NCBI RefSeq assembly: GCF_014297465.1
Contig: NZ_JACORT010000007.1
Coordinates: forward strand, 1 to 64,000
Source: Ramlibacter cellulosilyticus
GTDB taxonomy: Bacteria > Pseudomonadota > Gammaproteobacteria > Burkholderiales > Burkholderiaceae_C
DNA length: 64,000 nucleotides
Direction: 5' to 3'
A model generated the notes under the pieces. The model was not told the origin of the DNA and made no database searches. It saw nothing but the letters and a program-made list of their open reading frames with translations. Shown piece after piece: positions 55,416-64,000 of the stretch. The position numbers were made by a program, and so were the translations under genes. How positions within the stretch are numbered: the stretch's first letter is position 1; every line of letters starts with the position of its first letter.

Positions 55416-56156
55416 CTATTCCTTGAGTTCGTCGGCCCGCGCCTGCGCCTGGGCGAAGTCCAGGTCGCCCGAGTAGATCGCGCGGCCGCAGATCACGCCC
55501 TCGATGCCTTCGTCTTCCACGGCGCACAGGGCCTCGATGTCCTGCATGGAGGACAGGCCGCCGGAGGCGATGACCGGGATCGTCAGGGCCTGCGCCAGCT
55601 TCACCGTGGCGTCGACGTTGATGCCCGTGAGCATGCCGTCGCGGCCGATGTCGGTGTAGATGATGGATTCGACGCCCCAGTCCTCGAACTTCTTCGCGAG
55701 GTCCACCACTTCGTGGCCGGTCAGTTTGCTCCAGCCGTCGGTGGCCACCTTGCCGTCCTTCGCATCGAGGCCGACGATGATGTGGCCGCCGAAGGCCGTG
55801 CAGGCGTCCTTCAGGAAACCGGGGTTCTTCACGGCGGCGGTGCCGATGATCACGTAGCGCAGGCCGCCGTCGATGTACTTCTCGATGGTGTCGAGGTCGC
55901 GGATGCCGCCCCCGAGCTGCACGGGGATGTCGTCACCGACGGCCTTGAGGATGGAGCGCACGGCGGCGTAGTTCACCGGCTTGCCGGCGAACGCGCCGTT
56001 CAGGTCCACCAGGTGCAGGCGACGGGCGCCGCGGTCCAGCCAGGTCTTCGCCATCGCGGCGGGGTCCTCGCTGAACGTGGTGGCCTGGTCCATGTCGCCC
56101 TGCTTCAGGCGTACGCAGTGGCCGTCTTTCAGGTCGATCGCGGGAATCAGGAGCAT
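55416..56156 (-). CDS. hisA: ProFAR isomerase
   Basis: A 246-aa HisA, the TIM-barrel isomerase of step 4. The catalytic Asp residues are in [10 protein letters not shown] and YTDIGRDGM, with phosphate-binding VQLGGGIRD and VIASGGLSS. It is homologous to HisF, the next gene. It follows hisH by 49 bases. Confidence 0.97.
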   Translation of the reverse strand: MLLIPAIDLKDGHCVRLKQGDMDQATTFSEDPAAMAKTWLDRGARRLHLVDLNGAFAGKPVNYAAVRSILKAVGDDIPVQLGGGIRDLDTIEKYIDGGLRYVIIGTAAVKNPGFLKDACTAFGGHIIVGLDAKDGKVATDGWSKLTGHEVVDLAKKFEDWGVESIIYTDIGRDGMLTGINVDATVKLAQALTIPVIASGGLSSMQDIEALCAVEDEGIEGVICGRAIYSGDLDFAQAQARADELKE

Positions 56157-56205
56157 GGGGGGTGTGCTGCAGGGACTGGAGGACGGGAGACCGCTTCCTG
56201 GGCGA

Positions 56206-56859
56206 TCAGGGATTCCAGTGCAGGAAGTTGCGATAGAGGGTGAGCCCCTGGTCGGCGCTTTTCTCGGGGTGGAACTGGGTCGCAAAAATATTATCGCGGC
56301 CCACGGCACAGGTAAAGCGCACGCCGTACTCGGATTCCCCGATGCTGTGGCGTGCCTCGGACGGCCGCGCGTAGAAGGAATGCACGAAGTAGAAGAAGCT
56401 GTCGTCGGGAATGCCCGCCCACATGGGGTGCGGCTGCGCCTGGCGCACGCGGTTCCAGCCCATTTGCGGCACCTTGTAGCGGCTGCCATCGGGCTGGAGG
56501 CGCCCTTCGAGCTGGAAGCGCACCACCTCCCCGGGGATCAGCCCCAGGCCGGCGGTCGGGCCTTCCTCGCTGCGATCCAGCAGCATCTGCATGCCCACGC
56601 ACACCCCGAAGAGCGGCTTGGTGGCGGCGGCCTCGAGCACGGATTCCAGCAGGCCGGACTCGCGCAGCTCGCGCATGCAGTCCGGCATGGCCCCCTGCCC
56701 CGGCAGCACCACGCGTTCGGCCGCGCGCACCTCTTCGGGGCGGGAGGTCACGATGGCCGTGATGGTGGGGTCCTGCGCGGCGACGTGCATGACCGCCTGC
56801 GAGACCGACCGGAGGTTGCCCATGCCGTAGTCCACCACGGCGACGACACGACGGGTCAA
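56206..56859 (-). CDS. hisH: imidazole glycerol phosphate synthase glutaminase subunit HisH
   Basis: A 217-aa class I glutaminase that feeds ammonia to HisF. The nucleophile Cys is in [11 protein letters not shown] and the His/Glu pair in [10 protein letters not shown]. It begins [18 protein letters not shown]. The start is unusual: TTG at 56859, which overlaps the hisB stop (TTGA); a GTG a few codons later in the RRVVAVV segment is the alternative, and no ATG fits. Confidence 0.94.
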   Translation of the reverse strand: MTRRVVAVVDYGMGNLRSVSQAVMHVAAQDPTITAIVTSRPEEVRAAERVVLPGQGAMPDCMRELRESGLLESVLEAAATKPLFGVCVGMQMLLDRSEEGPTAGLGLIPGEVVRFQLEGRLQPDGSRYKVPQMGWNRVRQAQPHPMWAGIPDDSFFYFVHSFYARPSEARHSIGESEYGVRFTCAVGRDNIFATQFHPEKSADQGLTLYRNFLHWNP

Positions 56860-57443
56860 AGGCTGCCCTTCGTCGAAGGAATGGTGCCCGCCGCCCGCGG
56901 ATCGAGCTCCGCCGCGAAGCGCAGCGCCCGGGCGAAGGCCTTGAACACCGTCTCGCACTGGTGGTGGGCGTTCTCGCCGCGCAGGTTGTCGATGTGCAGC
57001 GTCACGAAGGCGTGGTTGGCGAAGCCCTGGAAGAACTCGTGGGCCAGCTGGGTGTCGAAGGTGCCGATCATGCCGCTCTTGAACGGCACGTTCATGATCA
57101 GGCCGGGACGGCCGGAGAAGTCCAGCACCACGCGGGACAGCGCCTCGTCCAGCGGCACGTAGGCGTGCCCGTAGCGGCGGATGCCCTTCTTGTCGCCGAT
57201 CGCCTTGTAGACCGCCTGGCCCAGGGTGATGCCGACGTCCTCCACGGTGTGGTGGCCGTCGATGTGCAGGTCGCCCTCGGCGTGGATGTCCAGGTCGATC
57301 AGGCCATGCCGGGCGATCTGGTCCAGCATGTGGTCGAAGAAGCCGATGCCGGTGGCGAGCTTCGCCTGGCCGGTGCCATCGAGGTTGACCCGGACGGTGA
57401 TCTTGGTTTCCGCGGTGTTGCGGGTGACTTCGGCGGTTCTCAT
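56856..57443 (-). CDS. hisB: imidazoleglycerol-phosphate dehydratase
   Basis: A 195-aa monofunctional HisB, step 6. The manganese-ligand motifs [23 protein letters not shown] and the later [20 protein letters not shown] are present. The phosphatase half of enterobacterial HisB is absent, as expected in this group. It overlaps hisC by four bases and hisH by four bases. Confidence 0.97.
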   Translation of the reverse strand: MRTAEVTRNTAETKITVRVNLDGTGQAKLATGIGFFDHMLDQIARHGLIDLDIHAEGDLHIDGHHTVEDVGITLGQAVYKAIGDKKGIRRYGHAYVPLDEALSRVVLDFSGRPGLIMNVPFKSGMIGTFDTQLAHEFFQGFANHAFVTLHIDNLRGENAHHQCETVFKAFARALRFAAELDPRAAGTIPSTKGSL

Positions 57444-58516
57444 AGGGTGGATTGCAGGGCGGACAGCATCTGCGTGTTCTCGTCGGGCGTCCCGACGGTC
57501 AGGCGCAGGCAGCCGGCCAGCAATGGGTGCATTCTAGAAACGTTCTTGACGAGCACCTTGCGGGCCTTCATGCCCTCGAAGCTGGCGGCGGGGTCGGGCA
57601 CGCGCACCAGGATCATGTTGGCGTCGCTGGGCCACGACTTCAGGCCCATTTCCTCCAGGGCGGACTGCAGGCGCGAGCGCTCCTTCTTCAGGTCCGCCGC
57701 CTGGGCGGCGAAAACGTCCTCGTGCTCCAGCGCGAAGAGCGCCGCCTCGGCGTTCAGCACGCTGATGTTGTAGGGCGGGCGCACCTTGTCCACCTCGTGG
57801 ATCAGCCGCTCGGGGCCCATCATGTAGCCGATGCGCACGCCGGCCAGGCCGAACTTGCTCAAGGTGCGCATCAGGAGCACGTGTTCGTGCCTCGTCACGC
57901 GATCGAGGTAGCTGCGGCTGGCGAAAGGCTGGTAGGCCTCGTCGATCACCACCAGTCCGGGCGCGGCTTCCACGATCTTCTCGATCGTGCCGTCGTTCCA
58001 GAGGTTGGCCGTCGGGTTGTTCGGGTAGGCCAGGTAGACGATGGCGGGCTGGTGCAGCGCGATCGCGTCCAGCATGGCCTTCTCATCGAGCTCGAAGTCG
58101 GGCGTGAGGTCCACCCCTGCGAACTTCAGGCCCTGCAGCTGCGCGCTCATGCCGTACATGACGAAACCGGGGACCGGCGCCAGGATGGTGGCGCCCGGCA
58201 CGTCGCAGGCCATGGCCAGCAGCGAGATCAGTTCGTCCGAGCCGTTGCCCAGCATCAGGCCGAAGCCGGCGGGCAGCTTGGCGTGCTTCGCGAGCGCCTG
58301 CTTCAGGTCCTCGATGCGCTCGCCGGGGTAGCGGTTCAGGGCCACCGAGGCCAGCCGCTCGCCCAGCTCCCGCTGCAACGCAGGCGGCAGCCGGTGCGGG
58401 TTCTCCATCGCATCCAGCTTGACCATGCCCCGCGAGTCCTGGATGGCATAGGCATGCATGCCCTGCACGTCCTGGCGGATGCGGGTGGCGATGAGGCGGT
58501 CGAGGCGGGCGGTCAT
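57440..58516 (-). CDS. hisC: histidinol-phosphate aminotransferase
   Basis: A 358-aa fold-type I PLP enzyme, step 7. The PLP lysine is in [17 protein letters not shown], with [11 protein letters not shown] and [11 protein letters not shown] as substrate and cofactor contacts. ATG 58516 is used. A repeat array separates it from hisD, 141 bases upstream, so the his genes may be read as two units. Confidence 0.96.
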   Translation of the reverse strand: MTARLDRLIATRIRQDVQGMHAYAIQDSRGMVKLDAMENPHRLPPALQRELGERLASVALNRYPGERIEDLKQALAKHAKLPAGFGLMLGNGSDELISLLAMACDVPGATILAPVPGFVMYGMSAQLQGLKFAGVDLTPDFELDEKAMLDAIALHQPAIVYLAYPNNPTANLWNDGTIEKIVEAAPGLVVIDEAYQPFASRSYLDRVTRHEHVLLMRTLSKFGLAGVRIGYMMGPERLIHEVDKVRPPYNISVLNAEAALFALEHEDVFAAQAADLKKERSRLQSALEEMGLKSWPSDANMILVRVPDPAASFEGMKARKVLVKNVSRMHPLLAGCLRLTVGTPDENTQMLSALQSTL

Positions 58517-58542
58517 GGACGGTGGGTACGGGTGCGGGGAAA

Positions 58543-58643
58543 AGAACGCAGAGGTCGCAAAGGTTCGCAGAGGTCGCAGAGAAACATCCGGGACAGGTCT
58601 TCTTCTCTGCGACCTCTGCGTTACCTCTGCGACCTCTGCGTTC
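58543..58643. repeat. short cgcagaggtcgcagag repeats in inverted array, family C
   Basis: The hisD-hisC space holds two rightward units (aacgcagaggtcgcaaagg, ttcgcagaggtcgcagagaa) and two inverted units (ttctctgcgacctctgcgtt, acctctgcgacctctgcgtt). Together they can fold into a long hairpin with a loop around 58603. The same unit recurs at 62940-63038. It is a dispersed intergenic element, possibly an attenuator or mRNA stabiliser between hisD and hisC. No gene is seen. Confidence 0.85.
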
Positions 58644-58657
58644 TGTTGTTCGAAATA

Positions 58658-59974
58658 CTACCTCTTCAGCCGAAGCTCCGCCGCGCGGGCGTGTGCTTGC
58701 AGGCCTTCGCCATAGGCCAATTCGGCGGCGATGGTGCCCAGGACCTGGGCGCCGGCTTCGCTGACCTCGATGAGGCTGCTGCGCTTCTGGAAGTCGTAGA
58801 CGCCCAGCGGGCTGGAGAAGCGCGCCGTGGTGCTGGTGGGCAGCACGTGGTTGGGGCCGGCACAGTAGTCGCCCAGCGACTCGCTGGTGTACGCGCCCAG
58901 GAAGATCGCGCCGGCGTGGCGCAGCAGCGGCTCCCAGCGGTGCGGGTCGCGGCTGGCGATCTCCAGGTGCTCGGGGGCGATGCGGTTGCTGATCTCGCAG
59001 GCTTCTTCCATCGAGCGCGTGTGGATCAGCGCCCCGCGGCCCGTGAGGGACTTGGCGATGATCTCCGCGCGCGGCATCTCGCCCAGCATGCGGTCGATGG
59101 CCGCCTGCACCTGCTCGATGTAGTTCGCGTCGGGGCACAGCAGGATGCTCTGCGCCAGCTCGTCGTGCTCCGCCTGCGAGAACAGGTCCATGGCCACCCA
59201 GTCCGGCGGCGTGGTGCCGTCGGCCAGCACCAGGATCTCGCTGGGGCCGGCGATCATGTCGATGCCCACCTGGCCGAAGACGCGGCGCTTGGCGGCGGCG
59301 ACGTAGGCGTTGCCGGGGCCGGTGACCTTGTCGACGCGCGGAACGGTCTCGGTGCCGTACGCGAGCGCTGCCACGGCCTGCGCGCCGCCGATCGTGAAAA
59401 CGCGGGTCACGCCTGCCACGTGCGCCGCCGCGAGCACCAGCGGGTTCTTCTCGCCGCGCGGCGTGGGCACCACCATGATGATCTCGCCGACGCCGGCGAC
59501 GTGCGCCGGAATCGCGTTCATCAGCACCGAAGACGGGTACGCCGCCTTGCCACCGGGCACGTAGATGCCGACGCGGTCCAGCGGCGTCACCTTCTGGCCC
59601 AGGAGCGTGCCGTCCTCGTCGCGGTAGCTCCAGCTCTCGCCGGAGGCCTTGCGCTGCGCCACGTGGTAGCTGCGCACGCGCTGCGCGGCGGATTCCAGCG
59701 CCGCGCGCTGCCTGGGCGGCAGGCCGTCGAAAGCGGCCTTCAGCTCGGACGGCTTCAGCTGCAGGTCCGCCATGGCGGCCGCCTGCATGTCGAAGCGGTT
59801 CGTGTACTCCAGCACCGCGGCGTCGCCGCGCTTGCGCACGTCCTCGAGGATGTCGGCGACGGCCTGCTCGATGCCAGCATCCGTGTCCGCCGACCAATGC
59901 AGGCGCGCCGCCAGCGCGGCGTCGAAGCCGCTGTCGGTGGTGGCGAGGCGCAGGGGACGGGCAGGGAGGGTCAT
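58658..59974 (-). CDS. hisD: histidinol dehydrogenase
   Basis: A 438-aa zinc and NAD-dependent enzyme of the final two oxidations to histidine. The motifs [45 protein letters not shown] and [10 protein letters not shown] match the family over the full length. ATG 59974 overlaps the hisG stop region by four bases, so hisG and hisD are coupled. Confidence 0.97.
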   Translation of the reverse strand: MTLPARPLRLATTDSGFDAALAARLHWSADTDAGIEQAVADILEDVRKRGDAAVLEYTNRFDMQAAAMADLQLKPSELKAAFDGLPPRQRAALESAAQRVRSYHVAQRKASGESWSYRDEDGTLLGQKVTPLDRVGIYVPGGKAAYPSSVLMNAIPAHVAGVGEIIMVVPTPRGEKNPLVLAAAHVAGVTRVFTIGGAQAVAALAYGTETVPRVDKVTGPGNAYVAAAKRRVFGQVGIDMIAGPSEILVLADGTTPPDWVAMDLFSQAEHDELAQSILLCPDANYIEQVQAAIDRMLGEMPRAEIIAKSLTGRGALIHTRSMEEACEISNRIAPEHLEIASRDPHRWEPLLRHAGAIFLGAYTSESLGDYCAGPNHVLPTSTTARFSSPLGVYDFQKRSSLIEVSEAGAQVLGTIAAELAYGEGLQAHARAAELRLKR

Positions 59975-60635
59975 TTCTGGGAGGCTGCGACGGTTTTCGA
60001 AAAGACGTCGATCAGGTGGCGGATGGGTTCCTGCTTCAGCTTGAGCGCGGCCTGGTTCACCACCAGGCGGGAGCTGATGTCCATGATGCGCTCCACTTCG
60101 ACGAGGTTGTTGGCCTTGAGCGTGCCGCCGGTCGACACCAGGTCGACGATGGCATCGGCCAGGCCCGTCAGCGGCGCCAGCTCCATGGAGCCATAGAGCT
60201 TGATGAGGTCGACGTGCACGCCCTTGGCCGCGAAGAAGTCGCGCGCGATGCTCACGTACTTGGTGGCGACCTTCAGGCGCGAGCCCTGGCGGACCGCGGA
60301 GGCGTAGTCGAAGTCCGCGCGCACCGCCACGCTGACGCGGCACTTGGCGATCTGCAGGTCCAGCGGCTGGTACAGGCCCTGGCCGCCGTGCTCGATCAAG
60401 GTGTCCTTGCCGGTCACGCCGAGGTCCGCGCCGCCGTACTGGACGTACGTGGGGACGTCGGTGGCGCGCACGAGCACCACCTGGAGATTCGGATCACTCG
60501 TGCCGATGATCAGCTTGCGCGACTTCTCCGGGTCCTCCAAAACCGAAATCCCTGCGGCTTTCAGGAGCGGCAGGGTTTCGTCGAAGATGCGCCCCTTGGA
60601 GAGGGCCAGGGTAATGGCGGGCTTGCCCGCAGGGT

Positions 60636-60639
<4 letters not shown>
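59971..60639 (-). CDS. hisG: ATP phosphoribosyltransferase, short form
   Basis: A 222-aa short-form HisG, the first enzyme of histidine synthesis, which lacks the C-terminal regulatory domain of the long form. It starts [20 protein letters not shown] and carries the PRPP-binding [20 protein letters not shown]. Short-form HisG normally needs the regulatory subunit HisZ, which is not in this window. It overlaps murA by four bases. Confidence 0.96.
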
Positions 60640-61901
<1,262 letters not shown>

Positions 61902-61907
61902 GGGCCT

Positions 61908-62150
61908 TTAGCGAGGTTGGGCCTGCCACTCGGCGGGCGTGAATGTCTTCATCGACAAGGCATGTACCTCGTCGGTGTGCATTCTCGCACCGAGGGTGGC
62001 GTAGACGCGCTGGTGCCGCTGGATAGGACGCAAACCGGCGAACTCGGCTGACACGATCACCGCCGACCAATGGCGGCCGTCGCCGTCGACCTCGATGTGT
62101 TCACAGGCGAGGCCGGAGGCGATGAGGGAGCGGAGTTGGTCGGCAGTCAT
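61908..62150 (-). CDS. BolA/IbaG family protein
   Basis: An 80-aa BolA-type protein, with the class II KH-like fold ([20 protein letters not shown]) and the conserved [28 protein letters not shown]. BolA-type proteins bind [2Fe-2S] with monothiol glutaredoxins. The IbaG subgroup next to murA is the usual context in betaproteobacteria. ATG 62150 is used. Confidence 0.92.
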   Translation of the reverse strand: MTADQLRSLIASGLACEHIEVDGDGRHWSAVIVSAEFAGLRPIQRHQRVYATLGARMHTDEVHALSMKTFTPAEWQAQPR

Positions 62151-62155
62151 GGGGT

Positions 62156-62911
62156 TCAGCCTCGGATCTTGTAGCCGATGCGCAGGAGGTGGACAGCGAT
62201 CGCGCTCACCGCCAGCATCGCCGTGCCGACGATCGCCAGGCTGAGCCAGGGCGACACGTCGCTCACGCCGAAGAAGCCGTAGCGGAAGCCGTCGATCATG
62301 TAGAAGAAGGGGTTGAGGTGCGACACGCGCTGCCAGAACTCGGGCAGCGAATGGATGGAATAGAACACGCCGGAGAGGAACGTCATCGGCATCACGATGA
62401 AGTTCTGGAAGGCAGCCATCTGGTCGAACTTCTCGGCCCAGAGCCCCGCGATGACGCCGAGCGTGCCGAGCATGCCCGCGCCCAGCACCGCGAAGACGAG
62501 GATCCACAGCGGCGCCGCGAAGCTCACGTGCGTGAACCACACGGTGACGATGAAGACACCCAGCCCCACGCACAGCCCCCGGGCGACGGAGGCGCCCACG
62601 TAGGCGATGAACCAGCTCCAGTGCGACAAGGGAGTCAGCAGCACGAACACGAGGTTGCCCGTGATCTTGCTCTGGATCAGCGAGGAGGAACTGTTGGCGA
62701 AAGCGTTCTGCAGCACGCTCATCATCACCAGCCCCGGCACGAGGAAAGCCGTGTAGCTGATCTGGTCGTAGACCTTCACGCGGTCCGACAGCACGTGGCC
62801 GAAGATCAGGAGGTACAGCAACGCCGTGAGCACGGGCGCGGCGACGGTCTGGAAGCTGACCTTCCAGAAGCGCAGGACTTCCTTGTACAGGAGTGTCTGC
62901 CAGCCGGTCAT
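62156..62911 (-). CDS. ABC-2 type exporter permease
   Basis: A 251-aa ABC-2 permease with six membrane helices (for example PVLTALLYLLIFGHVL, GLCVGLGVFIVTVWFTHVSF). The family segment FLSGVFYSIHSLPEFWQRVS, NPFFYMIDGFRYGFFG identifies the NodJ/YadH-like group. It is paired with the ATPase at 63045 and lies in the conserved cluster with bolA-murA, where homologues are linked to lipid or outer-membrane transport. The substrate is unknown. ATG 62911 is used. Confidence 0.93.
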   Translation of the reverse strand: MTGWQTLLYKEVLRFWKVSFQTVAAPVLTALLYLLIFGHVLSDRVKVYDQISYTAFLVPGLVMMSVLQNAFANSSSSLIQSKITGNLVFVLLTPLSHWSWFIAYVGASVARGLCVGLGVFIVTVWFTHVSFAAPLWILVFAVLGAGMLGTLGVIAGLWAEKFDQMAAFQNFIVMPMTFLSGVFYSIHSLPEFWQRVSHLNPFFYMIDGFRYGFFGVSDVSPWLSLAIVGTAMLAVSAIAVHLLRIGYKIRG

Positions 62912-62939
62912 GGACAAGCCCTCGAGCAACCGGAAATGG

Positions 62940-63038
62940 AACGCAGAGGTCGCAGAGACAGCGCAGAGGTCGCAGAGGAATACCTTTCCACGCACTTCCT
63001 CTGCGACCTCTGCGCGACCTTTGCGACCTCTGCGTTCA
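62940..63038. repeat. short cgcagaggtcgcagag repeats in inverted array, family C
   Basis: Between the ATPase and permease genes lie two rightward units (acgcagaggtcgcagagaca, gcgcagaggtcgcagaggaa) and inverted units (cctctgcgacctctgcg, cgacctttgcgacctctgcg). The layout mirrors the array at 58543-58643. It would form a stem-loop in the transcript between the two ABC genes and may tune their ratio. Confidence 0.85.
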
Positions 63039-63044
63039 TTCTTC

Positions 63045-63965
63045 TCATGCGACCACCTTGCCCCGCTCCGCCGTCATCACGTCCAGGAACACGTCCTCGA
63101 GGTCGGGCTTGCGGATCTCGACGTCCTCCACGCGCAGGCCTGCCTGCCGGATCACGGCCAGGTGCTGTTCGATCTCGTGCGCGTCGTGCGCGGGCAGTTG
63201 CACGATGCGGCCCGTCACGCGGGCCTTGCCTTCGAACTCCTGCGGCAGGGCCCCATCGAGCTTGAAGCGCAGCACGTTGCTCGAAGCCGCCTTCAACAGG
63301 TCGCTGGTGCGCTCCAGCGCGACGACCTTGCCGGTCTTGAGCATGGCGATGCGGCTGCACAGGGCCTCCGCTTCCTCCAGGTAGTGCGTGGTGAGCAGCA
63401 CGGTGTGGCCTTCGCGGTTCAGGCGCGCGATGAACTGCCACAGCGTCTGGCGCAGTTCCACGTCCACCCCCGCCGTCGGTTCGTCCAGCACGATCACGGG
63501 CGGCCGGTGCACGAGGGCCTGCGCGACGAGCACGCGCCGCTTCATGCCGCCGGAGAGCTGGCGCATGTTGGACCCGGCCTTGTCCGCCAGACCGAGGCTC
63601 GCGAGCAGTTCGTCGATCCAGGCGTCGTTGTCCTTCACGCCGAAGTAGCCGGACTGGATGCGCAGCGCTTCGCGCACCGTGAAGAAGGGGTCGAACACCA
63701 GCTCCTGCGGCACCACGCCCAGTTGCCGGCGGGCGTCCGCGTATTCCTGCTGGACGTCCTTGCCGTGCACGAGCACGCGGCCGGAGGTCGCGCGCGCGAG
63801 GCCGGCCAGGATGCTGATCAGGGTGGTCTTGCCCGCGCCGTTCGGCCCGAGCAGGCCGAAGAACTCGCCCTCCTCGATGTCGAAGGAGACGCCATCCAGC
63901 GCCTGGAACTTGCCGCGTGCGGTGCTGTAGGTCTTGGAGACGGACTGGAAGGAGATGGCGGGCAT
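63045..63965 (-). CDS. ABC transporter ATPase of the ABC-2 exporter
   Basis: A 306-aa ATPase of the NodI/DrrA-like class. Walker A is GPNGAGKTTLISIL, the Q-loop region VVPQELVFDPF, the signature LSGGMKRRVLVAQ, Walker B VIVLDEPTAGVD and the switch His in LLTTHYLEEAEAL. The C-terminal 80 residues are the family's accessory domain. It energises the permease at 62156. ATG 63965 is used; the final 35 bases of the window hold no gene. Confidence 0.95.
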   Translation of the reverse strand: MPAISFQSVSKTYSTARGKFQALDGVSFDIEEGEFFGLLGPNGAGKTTLISILAGLARATSGRVLVHGKDVQQEYADARRQLGVVPQELVFDPFFTVREALRIQSGYFGVKDNDAWIDELLASLGLADKAGSNMRQLSGGMKRRVLVAQALVHRPPVIVLDEPTAGVDVELRQTLWQFIARLNREGHTVLLTTHYLEEAEALCSRIAMLKTGKVVALERTSDLLKAASSNVLRFKLDGALPQEFEGKARVTGRIVQLPAHDAHEIEQHLAVIRQAGLRVEDVEIRKPDLEDVFLDVMTAERGKVVA

Positions 63966-64000
63966 GGGGAACCCGCGATTTTACGGCGCGGCCCTTCCCG

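Noticed and set aside
58543..58643. CRISPR array
   Set aside because: Units are adjacent, include inverted copies, and lack regular unique spacers; no cas gene is present.

Overview
The window is a high-GC stretch of a betaproteobacterial chromosome, most likely Burkholderiales, family Comamonadaceae (Ramlibacter/Variovorax-like). This is judged from gene order and protein character rather than a database search. Three blocks support it: the petABC-sspA-sspB block, the run murA-hisGD-hisCBHAFIE-HIT-tatABC, and a short-form HisG.

Layout. Positions 151-3729 carry a leftward operon (molybdopterin oxidoreductase, metallo-aminopeptidase lipoprotein, polyhydroxyalkanoate-granule-type protein). Positions 3856-8741 hold a branched-chain-type ABC binding protein and three peptidase/deacylase genes (argE, an M20 amidohydrolase, a DUF2817 peptidase). 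Type III pantothenate kinase (coaX) follows. Positions 10735-15166 form a quorum-sensing locus of the CqsA/CqsS (Lqs/Jqs) alpha-hydroxyketone type: LuxR-type regulator, membrane sensor kinase, response regulator and CqsA-like synthase, with a perfect 22-bp lux-box-like palindrome ahead of the synthase. secA, an M23 peptidase and a DUF721 (DciA-type) gene come next.

The accessory highlight is positions 19770-40822. Thirteen rightward genes (19818-39850), with gaps of 24 bases or less or short overlaps, look like one 20-kb operon. It starts 34 bases after a textbook sigma-54 promoter (TGGCAC-N5-TTGC) and ends 3 bases from a convergent gene for a sigma-54 activator that lacks a sensor domain. 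The operon encodes five paralogues of a protein family I cannot name, a subtilisin-like protease beside a trypco2-like protein and a 76-aa partner, a lysozyme/chitosanase-like protein, a 1488-aa protein with alpha/beta-hydrolase, NlpC/P60-like and M15-like modules, a DUF3467 protein and four unrecognised proteins. No signal peptide is visible in any of them, and no phage-tail, T6SS or transposition gene is present. I regard this as the candidate undescribed system: a sigma-54-switched set of multimer-like proteins with proteases and wall hydrolases.

The rest is core genome: a methyltransferase, tRNA-Thr, sspB-sspA, cytochrome bc1 (petCBA), mscL, pdxA, a Nif3-type protein, a degenerate-GGDEF membrane protein, a DegS-like protease, tatCBA, a HIT protein, the his genes, murA, bolA and an ABC-2 exporter. 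Three families of palindromic or short dispersed repeats punctuate the intergenic spaces. In two places they supply a gene's stop codon, and in one they flank an 84-bp tandem duplication of the 3' end of coaX.
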